Part shown: positions 37,681 to 50,237 of the stretch, piece by piece
Layout of the letters: every line of letters starts with the position of its first letter
How positions within the stretch are numbered: the stretch's first letter is position 1
DNA from: Onthophagus taurus
Lineage: Eukaryota; Arthropoda; Insecta; Coleoptera; Scarabaeidae
Direction: 5' to 3'
NCBI RefSeq assembly: GCF_036711975.1
Contig: NC_091967.1
Coordinates: 28,892,001-28,956,000, forward strand
DNA: 64,000 nucleotides
Made by a program: the position numbers and the translations under genes
Notes under the pieces: model-generated
What the model was told of the DNA's origin: nothing
What the model saw: the letters and a program-made list of their open reading frames with translations, nothing else
Database searches by the model: none

Positions 37681-40600
37681 TTATTTTTTACAGGTAATCG
37701 CTGGTACATTTTCACAAAGATTTTCGTCCAACGGTAATGGACATAACTTTACGACCGGCCGTTTATACTCACTATGGACCGTCCGCACTGTTGCCACACG
37801 TATCACACCGTCCGTTCCTGGATGCACATCAACGACGCGGCCTAACTCCCATTGAAGTGGTGGCTTGGAGTCATGGTGGATAACAACCAAAGTTCCAGGT
37901 GTGATCGCAGGCAAGTTCTTATTCCATTTATACCTTCGTTGAAGTGTGTGCAGATATCCTCCACTCCATCTCTTCCAAAAACTCTGCACCATGCTCTGCA
38001 GAAGTTGCCATCGTGTCAGACGCCCGATATTAATTCCACTAAGAGCAGGATCAGGTACAACTGAATTTAATGGTTCTAGGACCAAAAAATGCCCCGGTGT
38101 CAAGCTTTGAAAATCATTGCGGTCAGAACTCATTGCTTGTAGTGGCCTGGAGTTTAACACGGCTTCTATCTGTGTCAGCACCGTATACAATTCTTCGTAT
38201 GTCATTATCTGGTCTCCAATGACTCTTGCCAGATGGGTCTTCACGGATTTAACACCAGCCTCCGTTAAACCGTTAAAATGAGGTGACGAAGGTGGATTAA
38301 AAGACCAATTTAAGCCAAGCTCCATATTTGCTAATTGTGCCAAGTCTTTCAAACGATTGTTAGCCCCAACGAAATTTGTACCCTGATCACTGAATATCAT
38401 TTCAATCCGGCCACGACGTGAAGTAAATCGGCGTAGAGCTGCGATAAACGCTTCGGTTGACAGATCTGACACCAACTCCAAGTGCAAGGCCTTTGTAGCA
38501 GAGCAGACGAAAATCGCTATATATGCTTTTGTTGTCTTAGCACCTCTGTATTTATTTAAGGAGACTGAGAATGGGCCCGCAAAAGCAACACCCGCCACAG
38601 AAAATGGTTTCAATTGTGACACGCGATACTTTGGTAAGTCTGCCATTATAGGACTATATGATTTAGGTTTTGCTCTGAAACAACGTATGCATTTTGATAA
38701 GACAGGATAGATGGCAGAACGAGGAGATAATATCCAGAATTGCTGCGATAAAAGAGCATGTAGAGTACGATAACCTGGGTGCAAATATCGACGATGGGCA
38801 TCCTCAATAATTAATTCAGTCAAACGACATTTACTAGGAAGCAGTAAAGGATGTTTAGCATCAAAATCCAAATCGGAATACCTCAATCGACCACCCACCC
38901 TGAGCAATCCTTCACGGTCTATAAATAAGGCTAATTTTCGGAAGGGATGTGGCAGAACCTTGTTTTCCCGAATGCGCTGAAAGAGCGTGTCAAACTCTGA
39001 TTTTTGAACTTGGCCAATTAATTTATACAATGCATTTTGCAATTCAAAGGTAGATAATTGCAGTGAATAATGTCGGTTGCGCAGCTGACATGCGGAAATA
39101 AAGCGTAATATGTAGCCAATAATTCTCTTTATTTTTTCCAAAGATGAAAACCTCTGAAGCAGATCATTCAAAAAATCAACTACCACCCCGACCGCAGCAA
39201 CAACACTCGGTTTAGCTTCAACAAGAACACCCGGTGTCTCATCAATAGACTTAATCGATGGCCAATTACTGGAGGGATCCGAAAGCCAACAGGGTTCAGA
39301 CCACCAAGAATTCATAGTAATCAATTCAGAAGGAAATAGTCCTCGAGAACCACAGTCGGCAGGGTTATCAGAAGATGGTACATGTCGCCAATGTTTTGAA
39401 TGAAGCACGTCCTGAATATGAGAGACCCTGTTTGCCACAAAAATCTTCCAGCGGCAAGATGGGGAGCTAAGCCAAAATAACACAACCCGTCAATCAGACC
39501 ACGCGTAAACAGACGAAAACTGTATGATAGGTGTAAGACAAGAAATCACTACAGCAGCCAAATCAGCGAGCAGCACAGCCGCACACAATTCTAGGCGAGG
39601 AATGGAAATTGATTTAGGGGAGCTACTTTAGATTTGCCGCATACAAAACGTGTTGTAGTTGACCCAGACATATCCTCAATGCGAATATATGCAACAGCAC
39701 AATATCCAACCTGAGATGCATCACAAAAGAGGTGCAGCTGGATGTCTCTCGAAGATTCAGATGAGATTATGCGAGGTATGCGTAATTTCGATATTAGAGG
39801 CAACTCAGACTTGAATTTCTCCCAGACTCCCTTTATATCAACAGACGGCACTTCATCCCAATCAACGCGATCAGCCCATAAACGCTGCATGAGTGACTTG
39901 GCCTTTAGTAAGCAAGGAGTCAATAAACCCAGCGGATCATAGATTCTGGCAATTTCGGACAAAATTGCTCTTTTTGTACAATATATATTATGATTAGCAT
40001 AAGAATAACAGAATTCATCCGTAGTAGGATCCCACTGTAATCCAAGCACTTTGACAAAAGGTTTGAACAGTAAACTCGGAAACAGTTGCCAATATATCTC
40101 GACTATTACTGGCCCACTTGCGCAACTCAAAACCACCCCGAGCCAATAAATCTATTAAATCTCTCTGAAGACATAACGCAGAATTCAAATTGTCCACGCC
40201 CGTAACAATGTCGTCAACGTATACATCACGAAGTAAAACTGCAGATGCATGAGACAAGCCATCAGACTCTAGCTTGGCTAGCTCCTTCAAAGTTCTCAAC
40301 GCCAGAAACGGGACCGATGAAACACCGTATGTAACAGTGTTCAGGCGATAGTGTTGAACAGATTCCTTCTCATCAAATCTCCATAAAATTCTCTGATAAT
40401 CTCTATCGGAAGGTCGAATCAAGATTTGGCGATACATTTGCTTTATATCGCAAATGAATGCAATTGCATGGCATCGAAATCGGAGCAAGATTTGGACAAT
40501 ATCCTGTTGAAGCTTCGGACCAATTGACATAATGTCGTTCAAAGAAACACCCGTAGACGTTTTGGCAGACGCGTCGAAAACAACTCGAAGCTTCGTCGAC

Positions 40601-41386
40601 GGACCATCAGGACGCAAAACACAATGATGCGGCATATAGTAATTGGTGGTTGTATCGGAGAAAGGAGATGTTATCAATGTCATATGCTCAGATTTGAGAT
40701 AATCGAACATGAATTCAGAATAAGCGGACTTTAATTCGGAATTTCGAGAAAGGCGCTTTTCAAGGAGTAAATATCTTCTAAGCGCTTGATGGTAAGAATC
40801 CGCCTTGTTGTCCGCCTTGTGCACGTTGACAATTGTTAATAAAATGTGATTCACATACCGCCTCTTCCGGAGATAAAGAAAGTTGTGTCTCAACCTGTTC
40901 GATTTCCCAGAAACGTTGCAAACATGTCTCCAATGATGAATCAACTACAGCGCAACAAGCGGTGACTTCGGAAGAAGCAGAAGACCCTGTATCAGTCCCC
41001 ATCAACAACCAGCCAAACACCGATCCCACAGCAACAGGTTCACCAGGCCTGCCAGTCACTCGCTGACCATCCAATACATAAGGCACCAGTTCAGCACCCA
41101 AAAGCAAATCAACAGGCGCGGATCGAGAATACTGATCTTCATCAAAATGCAAATCTTTAAGATGCGCATACGATAAAAAAACAGCTTCCATTTCAGGACT
41201 GTCCGTAATCGCACGACCGACACCCAAAGTTTCTAAAAGGCGATTTGATTGAATATTTCGCCTTAAAATCGCCTTGTTTAATTTGTTGGCCAAGGTAATG
41301 CAAAACCTGGACCACACACCCCGGAAAGGCACGTCAACATTTTTTTTTTTTTTAATCGCGGAGGTTTCGTCGTGCACCCGGATCAC
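37681..41386 (-). pseudogene. BEL/Pao pol: protease end, reverse transcriptase, RNase H, integrase
   Basis: From 41386 leftwards: a peptidase A17 C-terminal piece (APVDLLLGAELVPYVLDG, VGSVFGWLLMG), RT (YMPHHCVLRPDG, LRVVFDASAKTS, FICDIKQMYRQI, catalytic YVDDIVTG), then FVKVLGLQWDP and IYDPLGLLTPCLLKAK, RNase H-like LHLFCDASQVGYCAVAY, and integrase with HPGYRTLHALL, IRCFRAKP, DLSTEAFIAALRRF, FSDQGTNFVGAN and the C-terminal DUF5641-type VVDVHPGTDGVIRVATV. The frame is shifted near 40940, 40100 and 39490-39590, so the polyprotein is not continuous. Protease active site and Gag are missing. Confidence 0.85.
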
Positions 41387-41498
41387 CTTTACGTCTACTT
41401 AATTCAACGAAAAGCCCAAGTACACGCTAGCCGAAAAAGCCTCGCACGAAAACCACTAAAAACTAAGATTAACCGAGAGATCCGGCTCGAAGGACCAA

Positions 41499-41831
41499 TG
41501 TTTCCGCCACAGCGGTAACAATAAAAACCGGTGCCGATTCGGTAATTAAAAAATAAAGAATAAAAAACCAAGAAAATTAATATAACAAGAGTTTAATTAC
41601 TCACCAAAATATAACAACAAAAGGAAAATGTTAATAAACGAATGAGTAACAAAATAGTTAGCGAAAAGGACGAAGAAAATATAATTGCATGTAAGAATGC
41701 GCACAAACGAAAAGCGGAAGAGATACTAGCGATACTGGATCTCTTTTAAAGTAATGCGCGAAGAAGTTTGATAATGCGTAGGTGGGGGTGCGAATTAAAA
41801 GTATTTTAAATAGTTTAGCGCGGACTAGACA
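41499..41831 (-). repeat. BEL/Pao 5' LTR
   Basis: 333 bp, followed on the minus strand by the primer-binding site at about 41478-41498. Confidence 0.88.
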
Positions 41832-41836
41832 CACCT

Positions 41837-42504
41837 GAAATAATTGGTTATTTATTATTATTTGGTTTAGTTTATTTTTATTTCATTTTCTTACTTTTTT
41901 GATTTTGTAAGATCACAGTTAACTCGAGTAAACTTTGGTTAAATTAAATTTTTTGTTTCTTATAATTTTTGAATGATTATTATTATAATTGATTTATTTA
42001 TTTTTTTTACTTTCACGAAAAGTTACTTTATTTTTTTAATTCTTTTAATAGAGTATTATTATTATTATTATCCGTTTTGTTTTCTTTGATTTTCGTCACT
42101 TTCACTTCAGAGTGGGTCCTGTTGTGATTGGCATTGAGACAAGGAATACTATCGTAGATCCACTGGCGCCCTATAAAAAAAAAAAGAAATCTACCCCTTC
42201 TCTACTGAGATTGCCGGCACCTTGCTTTTCGTGGCGTTTTGTTTTGAGTTTTTGATTATTAATTTTTTTTGTACGCTACATTTTTTGGCGCCCAACGTGG
42301 GGCCTGAAAGAAAAAAAGTAGGTTTTTGCTAATATTTTTGGTTATATTCATTGTGCTTTGAAATTATATTGTTTGAATTTGTAACTGATTGATTATAATA
42401 TAAGTGATTGTTATAAGAGTAGTTATTGGTGGTTATTATTTTGGTGAATTTGATCGCAACTATGAGTGTTCGCGCGGCAAATAACCGGGAAACAAAAAAA
42501 TTAT
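41837..42504 (+). repeat. retroelement leader with tRNA-Lys-type primer-binding site, otherwise unassigned
   Basis: TGGCGCCCAACGTGGGGC at 42292-42309 on the plus strand is a classic Lys-type primer-binding site. The AT-rich sequence before it, including GGTCCTGTTGTGATTGGCA and CCCTATAAAA, may be a solo or truncated LTR. No coding frame follows, as the second BEL element begins near 42505. Confidence 0.45.
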
Positions 42505-45500
42505 GTGTTGGTTCTTAAATGAAACAAAATTATAATGAAGACAAATAATAAAACAAAAAAATCGCAAATGACTAAATTTAATAAATGAAATTGAAATTAT
42601 AATTACCTTTGATTTAATCTAACGGTAAGCGTGGGTGGACGTGCTTGCAGAGCGTGGTTATTTTTTAACGATTGGCACGTGCGATCGAAAATGTGATTTT
42701 TTTTTGGGTGTTTTAAAGTTGAAAACTCCAGGTTGAGCCGACGCACATGCGCACATAACTCAGACCTGGGGTGAAGATAAAAAGGTTAAATGTAGGACAA
42801 ACATTCCACCCACCAACAAATGTGACCGTGAACATTTTTAAATAATAATTAAAGAGGTAAGTAAAATAAACTAAAGTAAAATACATAAAAACAATGACTT
42901 TGAATTTAGAAACTTAGAGGTATAAACAAAGGTAGGGAAGTTTATCGTTTTTAAATTGGTAACGGACAAATCTTAACCGTCGGTCGCTTCAAGTGTCCAT
43001 GATTGGTTTTGAGTGTTACGACGCGAACAATTCCGTCTGCTCCTGGGTGCAACGCTTCGATCCGTCCTAAGTTCCAGTGAAGCGGAGGTAGATTTTCATT
43101 TTTTATGAGAACCAGGTCCCCAACGGATGGATTCGAAGATTTGGTCGTCCATTTTGATCGCTGTTGGAGTGTGTGGAGGTAATCACGTCGCCATCTCTTC
43201 CAGAAATCCTGATTCATGCGTTGAATCAATTGCCAGCGGTCCAACCTATTGAGAGGTACGTGTGACAGATCGGGATCTACAATAGAATTGTTTATAGATT
43301 CAAGCATCAAAAAATGAGCTGGCGTAAGAGCTTGAAGGTCGTTAGGATCACTGGAAAGGGGGGTTAGAGGTCGTGAGTTAAGAACGGCCTCAATTTGAGT
43401 GAGAACCGTATAAAGTTCTTCAAAGGTGAGTACTTGTTCTCCGATGATCTTTACTAAATGACTCTTTGCCGATTTCACTCCTGCTTTCGCTAATCCATTG
43501 AAATGTGGCCCTTCCGGGGGTTTTAAATTTCCAATTCAAACCCAATTCAGTGCCTGACGCCTCCGCCATTTCTTGTAGTTTGTTAGATGCTCCAACAAAG
43601 TTAGTTCCTTGGTCTGAAATCAACAATGAACAACGGCCTCGGCGAGAAATAAATCTCCTTAGAGCGGCTAAAAAGGCATCTGTTGACAGACCTGAAACTA
43701 ATTCGAGGTGAATAGCTTTGGTGGCGGTACAGACAAACACACAAATATATGATTTCACCCGCTTTGAACCTCTACTTCTGTTCAATGTTGTGAACACCGG
43801 CCCGGCGAAGTCTACGGCAGCACTGGAAAAGGCCTTCACTACTTCAATTCTATAACGAGGGAGATCCGCCATCACAGGTGCATAAGAACGTGGTCGTGTC
43901 TTGAAACATTGAAGGCATCTGGATATCACGCGCTGAATTACTGATCGAGAGGCGATGATCCAGAACTGCTGATTCACCAAACTCAACAATGTTCGATAAC
44001 CCGGATGTAGAAACTGATGATGAATGTCCTCCACTACTAGTTCACTTAATCGCGAATTGCGAGGTAACAACACGGGATGTTTCTGCTCAAAAGGTAATCC
44101 AGACTTTTCCAAACGTCCACCCACCCTGAGCAAACCGTCTCGATCGATAAATAAAGCGAGATGACGAAATGGTTTTGGAAGAACTTTATTATTTCTGATA
44201 TCAGAAAATAATTCGGAAAAGTTTTGATGCTGGATATGACCGATAAGTGAATAGTTTCTCTTTTTTCTTTGACACTGAAGAATAAATCTTTTACAATAAG
44301 CGATAATACGTTTGATTTTTAGTAAAGACGAGAATTTACTCAAGAGAGTGTCAAAAATAGTGGTTTTAATTTCTGTAGAGTGTACTAAAATATTTCTCTG
44401 TTCATTCTGGTGGTTTAGGATTGAATGATGACTGGGAAGGCCAATTATCGGAGTGATCAGAGAGCCAAGACGGACCCTGCCACCAAAGTTCAGAATCAAT
44501 TAATTGTGCAGGGTTCAAACCGCGAGAACTGCAATCGGCGGGATTGTCAGAGGACGGAACATAACGCCAATGTTGTCTAGGTAAGATTTCTTGAATGGTA
44601 TTGACACGGTTAGCTACAAAAACTTTCCATGTTTGAGGTTCAGATGAAAGCCATGAAAGCACGACTTGTGAATCTGACCATGCCGTTACAGATTCAAAAT
44701 GAATACTTTGGGATAGAATTTCATGAATGTTTTCAAAAAGTTGGGTTAGGAGAACAGCTCCACAGAGTTCCAAGCGTGGAATGGTAAGAGTTTTTAATGG
44801 TGCTACACGAGCTTTAGCACAGATAAAATAAGTAAGAAATTGATTAGACTCGTTTTCAGTTCGAATGTAAGCAACAGTGCCGTAGCCTATTTGAGAGGCA
44901 TCACAAAACAGATGTAACTGACACCTGACGAGATTATCCGCGATTATGAAACGGGAAAGATTAAACCTTGACAATAGGGAAAGCTTGGTTTTAAATTCTT
45001 CCCATGTTTTCTTTATATGATCTGGAGGAGTATCATCCCAGGAGATCTGCAATTGCCAGAGTTGTTGCATAATATGTTTGGCTTTCAATGTACATGGGGT
45101 TAGAAAACCCAAAGGGTCATAGATACGAGCCATTGCAGATAAAATAGATCTTTTAGTGCATGAACTATCGCGAGGAGTATAGGAGTAAAGGAACTTATCT
45201 GTTTCTGGATCCCATTGGAGACCTAGGACCTTTACACATCTAGTGTCTTCATAATCCAGTGAAATTGGACATTGTAAATCGGCCTTTGACATTTCTCGGA
45301 GAACTTCAGGACAGTTACTAGCCCACTTTCTCAATTGGAATCCACCATTTCCCAACAAACTAATCAATTCTTGTTTTAAATTAAGTGTTTCTTCTACTGA
45401 CTGAGCTCCGGTAACAATGTCATCTACGTATACGTTAGTTTGTAAAACTTTAGAAGCATTTGGAAATCCATTGGAATAGATGTTTGATAATTCAATTAGC

Positions 45501-45990
45501 GTTCGTAAAGCTAAGAATGGAGCAGATGCTACTCCATATGTTACAGTGTTCAATTCATAGGTTTGTATGGGATCATCAAGAGAGAATCGCCATAAAATAT
45601 TTTGAAAGCTTCGATCATGAGGTGATACCAGAATCTGGCGATACATTTGCTTGATGTCACAAATGAAAGCGTATTTAAATAGTCCAAAATTAATTAAAAT
45701 GTGTATAATATTTTGTTGCAGTTTAGGTCCAATCAGCAACATATCATTTAATGACTTTCCTTTGGAGGATGATGCGGACGCATCAAAAACTACTCGCAGT
45801 TTAGAATTTGGATCTTCATTCCGAAGGATACAATGGTGCGGAATGTAATAATTATTGGACCTAGGACAGGGTGAAGGAACTAAAGACATATGATTTGATT
45901 TTAAATAATCTTTCATGAACTCGATGTACTTATCACGAAGAGAGACATTTTTCAGAAGGATTTTAACGGTTCCGTTTGAGGTTATTGAAT
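42505..45990 (-). mobile_element. second BEL/Pao retrotransposon, truncated
   Basis: One LTR (about 42505-42803, ending ACAAACA, next to a GGTGGGTGGAATG polypurine tract) and pol survive; the 5' half is missing after about 45990. Different in sequence from the element at 37189-41831. Confidence 0.7.
42951..45990 (-). pseudogene. BEL/Pao pol (RT, RNase H, integrase), frameshifted
   Basis: 45916-44402 carries RT (YYIPHHCILRNEDP, LRVVFDASASSS, FICDIKQMYRQILV, catalytic YVDDIVTGA), VKVLGLQWDPETDK, LHLFCDASQIGYGTVAY and HWRYVPSSDNPADCSSRG. The frame then shifts at about 44450 and 44499-43420 continues the integrase (HPGYRTLLSLV, CLQCFKTRP, GLSTDAFLAALRRF, ISDQGTNFVGAS). Another shift near 43490 leads to 43478-42951 with the C-terminal IEALHPGADGIVRVVTL. 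At least two frameshifts and the loss of gag and protease make it dead. Confidence 0.85.
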
Positions 45991-47016
45991 ATCTTAGATT
46001 TCGTTCTTTAAATCGTTATTTTCCGTATTCATATTCTAATAGTTCGCGCCTTTTTTAGTGGAGTTGTTGCGTGCTTCTTTTTGATTGGTCGGATGAATGC
46101 GGAACGTTAAATTTCCGGTCGCGATTTGGGAGAGACGTAAAAAGGTCGTGGTCTCGAGAAGATCTTGTCTCACTGTCGTTAGTGGTTCAGTTAAGTTTTA
46201 GAATGGTTTAGTCCTTTTGAAGAATCAATCATTGAGTTTGGTTGTTACTGGGATTGTTCTTCGACCATTTGATGGGATTTGTGGACTTCCGTATCTATTA
46301 TTAGTCGATAAATTTCGACGTCGCAATTGCGGATATAAAACTGGATCACGTACGTTAACAGCGACGCCATCATCGTTTCAACGAAGGTTATTTTATTGGA
46401 GGCGTTTGCGGTAGTTTTGGTCCTCCGTGGAATGTCTTAATCGTGTTGAACGATTGTCAACCCACCAATCGACGAGATCATCTTCCCCTTGGTAAAGAAT
46501 TTTAGTGGAAGAATTTTTAGAACGTCATCTTGAAACTGCGTCATCGAAAGTCGTTTGAAAGACATTTGAAATCTGTTGATGGCAGATTTGGGTCATCCAT
46601 AACCTCAATATTTTGGTACCTTTGTTATCTGTTTGGAGAAGATTATTCTGAATTGGATTGGAATTGGAACCGTGGCATGCTGTTTGGGCCCGTAGAAGAT
46701 TAAGGCTAAGTTGTATTTTTTTGTTTTATGTGAACATCAACTTTATTATTTTTTTGTATAAAATCTGAATTTTGATCAGAGAAGTTAGAGTTACTCAACT
46801 TCTAAAATCTGATATATATTAATTGTTAACTTTTTTTGTTGTCTTGACAATTCAAAGTATTTTTTTATTATTTACATTTTTGTAAGGGTAATTGCATTTG
46901 GGGTTATAATTCTTTTTTTATCGTTTATTTTTGATATCCCCTTACTGTTCAAATTGGCCAATCTGAAAAGTTTTCGCGATAATGTTTTTTTGTTCATTTA
47001 TTCTAAATAAAGTTAG
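45991..47016. other. no gene supported
   Basis: Sequence between the truncated BEL pol and element B. It has the look of retroelement leader or LTR remnant (GACGTAAAAAGGTCGTGG, a TCAGT initiator-like site near 46187), but no pair or primer-binding site could be found. A 65-codon plus-strand frame at 46217 has no recognisable content. Confidence 0.35.
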
Positions 47017-47622
47017 AGTAGTATAGATTCGCTGATTCAAGAACCTCCTCCTCGAACCTGCGTTCTAGGAGGAGGTTCTTGAATCGGCAAATTTTTTGGG
47101 GGTCAGAGGAGGTTCGATGAGGAGAGGAGGTTCTTGAATCGGCGATTCTTTTGATGGTCGGAGGAGATTCGATGAAGAGAGGAGGAGGTCAATTAACTTG
47201 AGAAGGTTATGTTATTTTGACGAAATTATTAAAAATTTATCTTTATTAAAAATGTATCTTTATTTAGGTTATGTTATTAAAAATTTATCTTTATATGTAA
47301 CCTGTTTACCTAGATGAAAACAATTACTATGTTTATCCTTCGACGCTTCTCAATGAACTGTTAATGTTTTCGATATATCTCTTAATTTATTATTATACAC
47401 AAAGGTATACGGTTTTGAGACATGTAGGTATACAAACAAGTGAGTCATAACTTACCTGCGAGATATTTTCTATTTTATTATGTAAAGGTGTACAGGTATT
47501 TAAGAATATGCGAGGAGGTTCTTGAATCGGCAAATTTTTTGGGAGGACAGGTTTGAGGAGGAGGTCAACTAACTTGTTAGTAGTAGATGAGTCATGATCC
47601 ACCTGCGAGATATTTTTTAAGA
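47017..47622 (+). repeat. element B left terminal inverted repeat
   Basis: Near-identical to the A repeat at 30387-29788, with the same tip hairpin (one C to T change at 47032), AGGAGGTTCTTGAATCGG repeats and TGAGTCA motifs. Confidence 0.9.
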
Positions 47623-47752
47623 GCTTCTTAATAAATTTGTCATGCGTTTTGTCTGACGTCTCACGATATAATGACATGTTAGAACATGTATAATAGATAT
47701 ATTCGGTAATGATGTGAAATATTACTCCCCCCACCAGCAACCTTATGTATTG

Positions 47753-47762
47753 CTATAAATAC
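47753..47762 (+). promoter_or_regulatory. TATA box of the element B 299-aa gene
   Basis: CTATAAATAC, same position relative to the gene as in element A. Confidence 0.65.
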
Positions 47763-47888
47763 AAACGTTGGTCGAAGTTGTACCGCAGAGTGTTGTGCTT
47801 CAGAGTAAGGTTTTTGTGTATTTAGTACATATTAAAAATATCGTGTAGATTTTTGGTGCATTTAGTACAGAGGATTTTTAACGTAACG

Positions 47889-48853
47889 AGTAAGTAATTC
47901 AAATGTAATACAAGTAGATAATGTACTAATGTAAACAATAATATTGATGTTTAGTGGCAACCAGACCGAACCCCAAATGTCCAACTAAGAGAGCTGCTGT
48001 AAATTCATTTGAAAAGGGTGAAAATAAAAAACCTGCCCGAAACATCAAAATGGAGGGTAATTGTAATGAGACAACTGCAACAAATGTGTCGCTAGGAAGT
48101 GATAATCAAAGAAAAGAGGATGTGGTATTCGATGGAGTTAATTTGTTGGCTTCCGACTTAGCGGAGTACGTATTTCCTAGCAATCAACAACATTATGTAG
48201 AAAATTGTGGAAAGTTACCTTTCACAAGTAACGCAGTATTAAATGAAGCAGTGAAAAATAATCTCCAAAAAGGTAATCAAGCGCCATTATTCTCCGAGAG
48301 TACATATTATTTAAATAAAAGTCGAACGAAATGGATATCGGTTGGCATGTCTGCCAATCTACATTTTGATCCGGTTATAAGATTAATGGGAAAAGGGCAA
48401 TGCATAACTTTTACCGAAGACGAATGGAAAAATGTGATTAATAGCAGACAATTGATTATGAATAGTTTTGTTGGTGATTTATCGACACCACCACATTTCG
48501 TTGTAAGCGGCGTGACCTGCAGCAGCCAATGGATAGAAAATGTACGAAAAGTGTTGAAAATGGAAAGGGGGTCAGAAATATTTTACCTGGCTTACGACTC
48601 GTTACACGAATTGTGGAAACTTAGCGATTTAGTTTCGAGTAGGGTAGAAGTATTAAAGTGTATGGAATATAAAAATTATTACGATAGCGTGATCGATGTG
48701 GTATCAACAATGCAAGGTGATATAAAATCGAATATATTGGTTGCTTCAAACGGTGCACCAAGTGAACATTTGTGCGTAACTAAAGAACTGCTCGTATACG
48801 GTATGGATAAGGTATTACTGGATTTAGATTTGCACGCATTAATGAAGATGTGA
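47889..48853 (+). CDS. 299-aa protein of unknown function (element B copy)
   Basis: Same structure as 28554-29518: an exon ending in A at 47889, a 65-nt intron (47890-47954, GTAAGT...TTTAG), and a coding exon from 47955 whose first bases TG complete the start codon. About half a dozen residues differ from the A copy, and the frame is intact. Differences such as the SVGSDNQRKK versus SLGSDNQRKE region show the two elements have been separate for a while. Confidence 0.75.
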
Positions 48854-48863
48854 AGTGAATAAA

Positions 48864-49089
48864 ATGGAAAAAAAAAGTGACGTTTTGCGAATCGAAAAAT
48901 AGAGTGTACCGAATGCACACTTGGACGTTTGCTTACAGACAATCAACGATAAGTGACTGGAAAGAAAAGATGTTGGACGGAATTAGATTTAAGACTAGGA
49001 TAAGAAACGTAAATAAGTTATTAGAAAAATATTTAGATGTAGATTATAGATTAAATATATATCAAGAACGTTTTAGCATTGTAGAGTAA
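48864..49089 (+). pseudogene. GADD34/PPP1R15-like gene, element B copy, frameshifted at an A run
   Basis: The ATG at 48864 is followed by a run of nine A (eight in element A), which shifts the frame so that the conserved TFCESKNRVY region is no longer in frame with the ATG. The rest of the frame (to 49089) is otherwise intact and nearly identical to A. Either a recent inactivation, a homopolymer sequencing error, or a slippage-tolerant gene. Confidence 0.65.
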
Positions 49090-49319
49090 TCGAAATGTTT
49101 TTAACTGAGTAACAATTAATTTTTAGGATATTAGTAGATTTAAGTGTAGCTGAAGAATAATAATAATAATATTAATAATATTAATAGATTTAAGTATAAA
49201 TTAAGAGCAAAACTGTTTTTGTAAAATATTTAAAAGGAATAAAAGCTTAAAGCACAACAGCAGAGCTTCATTTCTAGTTTTTAACTGTGAAGAAAAGGAA
49301 GAAGGAGTGAAATTATAAA

Positions 49320-50237
49320 ATGAATTTGTTAGAACCTAATCGTAACAGTTATCGTTTGACAGGCAAACGAATTGGTCGAGGATTTTTTAACAAGTTGATA
49401 GATAAACTTCCGATAGAACTTCATTTGCCAGGATATAATTTTTGTGGACCGGGTACCAAGTTGGAAAAGGGATTATCGAGAGGAGATCGAGGCGTGAATC
49501 CATTAGACGAAGCGTGTAAGAAACACGATATAGCATATACGGTTAGTTCAAATTTAAAATGTAGACACGACGCAGACAGAGCATTATATAAAGCAGCGAA
49601 AGAACGAATACGAAATAAAGAGTCTACTCTAGGAGAAAAAGTGGCATCGTCCGCAGTTGCCGCCTTAATGAAAGCAAAAGTAGCGGTCGGTATGGGCGTA
49701 GGTAGAAAAAGAAATCGTACGGGTCGACGACCTTTAAAAAAAGTCCGAACGCGTGTAAAGCGTGGTGGAGCTATATCTTTTGTAGATGCACTTCGATTCG
49801 CTCGCAACGCAATATCGAGATCAGGTGCTAAGAATTTGTTGACAAACGTTAAAGCGGCGTACGGAGCTTTGAAAAAGATAAGAAAAAGAATTTCCGAACC
49901 TAGAGGTCGAGTTATTCGAATTCCGAAAACGGGAGGATTTTTACCTTTAATTCCCCTGTTCGCAGCTTTAGGTGCCCTAGGTAGTATCGGCGGTGGTGCT
50001 GCCGCTATTGCAAGAACTATAAACAACGCGAAAACAGCTAGAGAGCAATTAGATGAAGAACGAAGACATAACAAGGCTATGGAAGCAAAGGCCGTAGGTA
50101 GCGGATTTTATATAAAACCATATAAGAAAGGTTGCGGTTTGTTTATTGAAGGAAAGGGGAATAATGTTGGCGGCACAGGTTACTTCAATAAGCCCTATAA
50201 GAAAGGTTGCGGTATAACCACTAGTTCAAAAAACTAG
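49320..50237 (+). CDS. phospholipase A2 fused to pVI-like domain, element B copy, 305 aa
   Basis: As at 27186-28103: PLA2 loop YNFCGPGT and DEACKKHDIAY, basic hinge, hydrophobic LPLIPLFAALGALGSIGG span, KPYKKGCG repeats. Only a few substitutions from A (for example KLEKGLSRG, SNLKCRHD). The ATG at 49320 follows a 230-base AT-rich leader. Ends in the same A AAA AAC TAG arrangement at 50228-50237. Confidence 0.9.
   Translation: MNLLEPNRNSYRLTGKRIGRGFFNKLIDKLPIELHLPGYNFCGPGTKLEKGLSRGDRGVNPLDEACKKHDIAYTVSSNLKCRHDADRALYKAAKERIRNKESTLGEKVASSAVAALMKAKVAVGMGVGRKRNRTGRRPLKKVRTRVKRGGAISFVDALRFARNAISRSGAKNLLTNVKAAYGALKKIRKRISEPRGRVIRIPKTGGFLPLIPLFAALGALGSIGGGAAAIARTINNAKTAREQLDEERRHNKAMEAKAVGSGFYIKPYKKGCGLFIEGKGNNVGGTGYFNKPYKKGCGITTSSKN
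50228..50237 (+). promoter_or_regulatory. -1 frameshift site of element B
   Basis: A AAA AAC at 50228-50234, TAG at 50235-50237, same frame relation to the protease as in A. Confidence 0.7.

Larger units (their letters stand above)
37189..41831 (-). mobile_element. BEL/Pao retrotransposon with both LTRs, internally deleted (4,643 bp)
   Basis: LTRs at 37189-37523 and 41499-41831 begin TGTTTCCGCC and end ACTA(A/G)ACA in the plus reading. The 5-bp target duplication CACCT flanks the element (37184-37188 and 41832-41836). A primer-binding site (TTGGTCCTTCGAGCCGG, minus strand) adjoins the right LTR and a polypurine tract (GGTGGGTGGAATG) adjoins the left. Gag and the start of protease are absent, replaced by an A-rich junction near 41340-41355. 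Confidence 0.9.
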
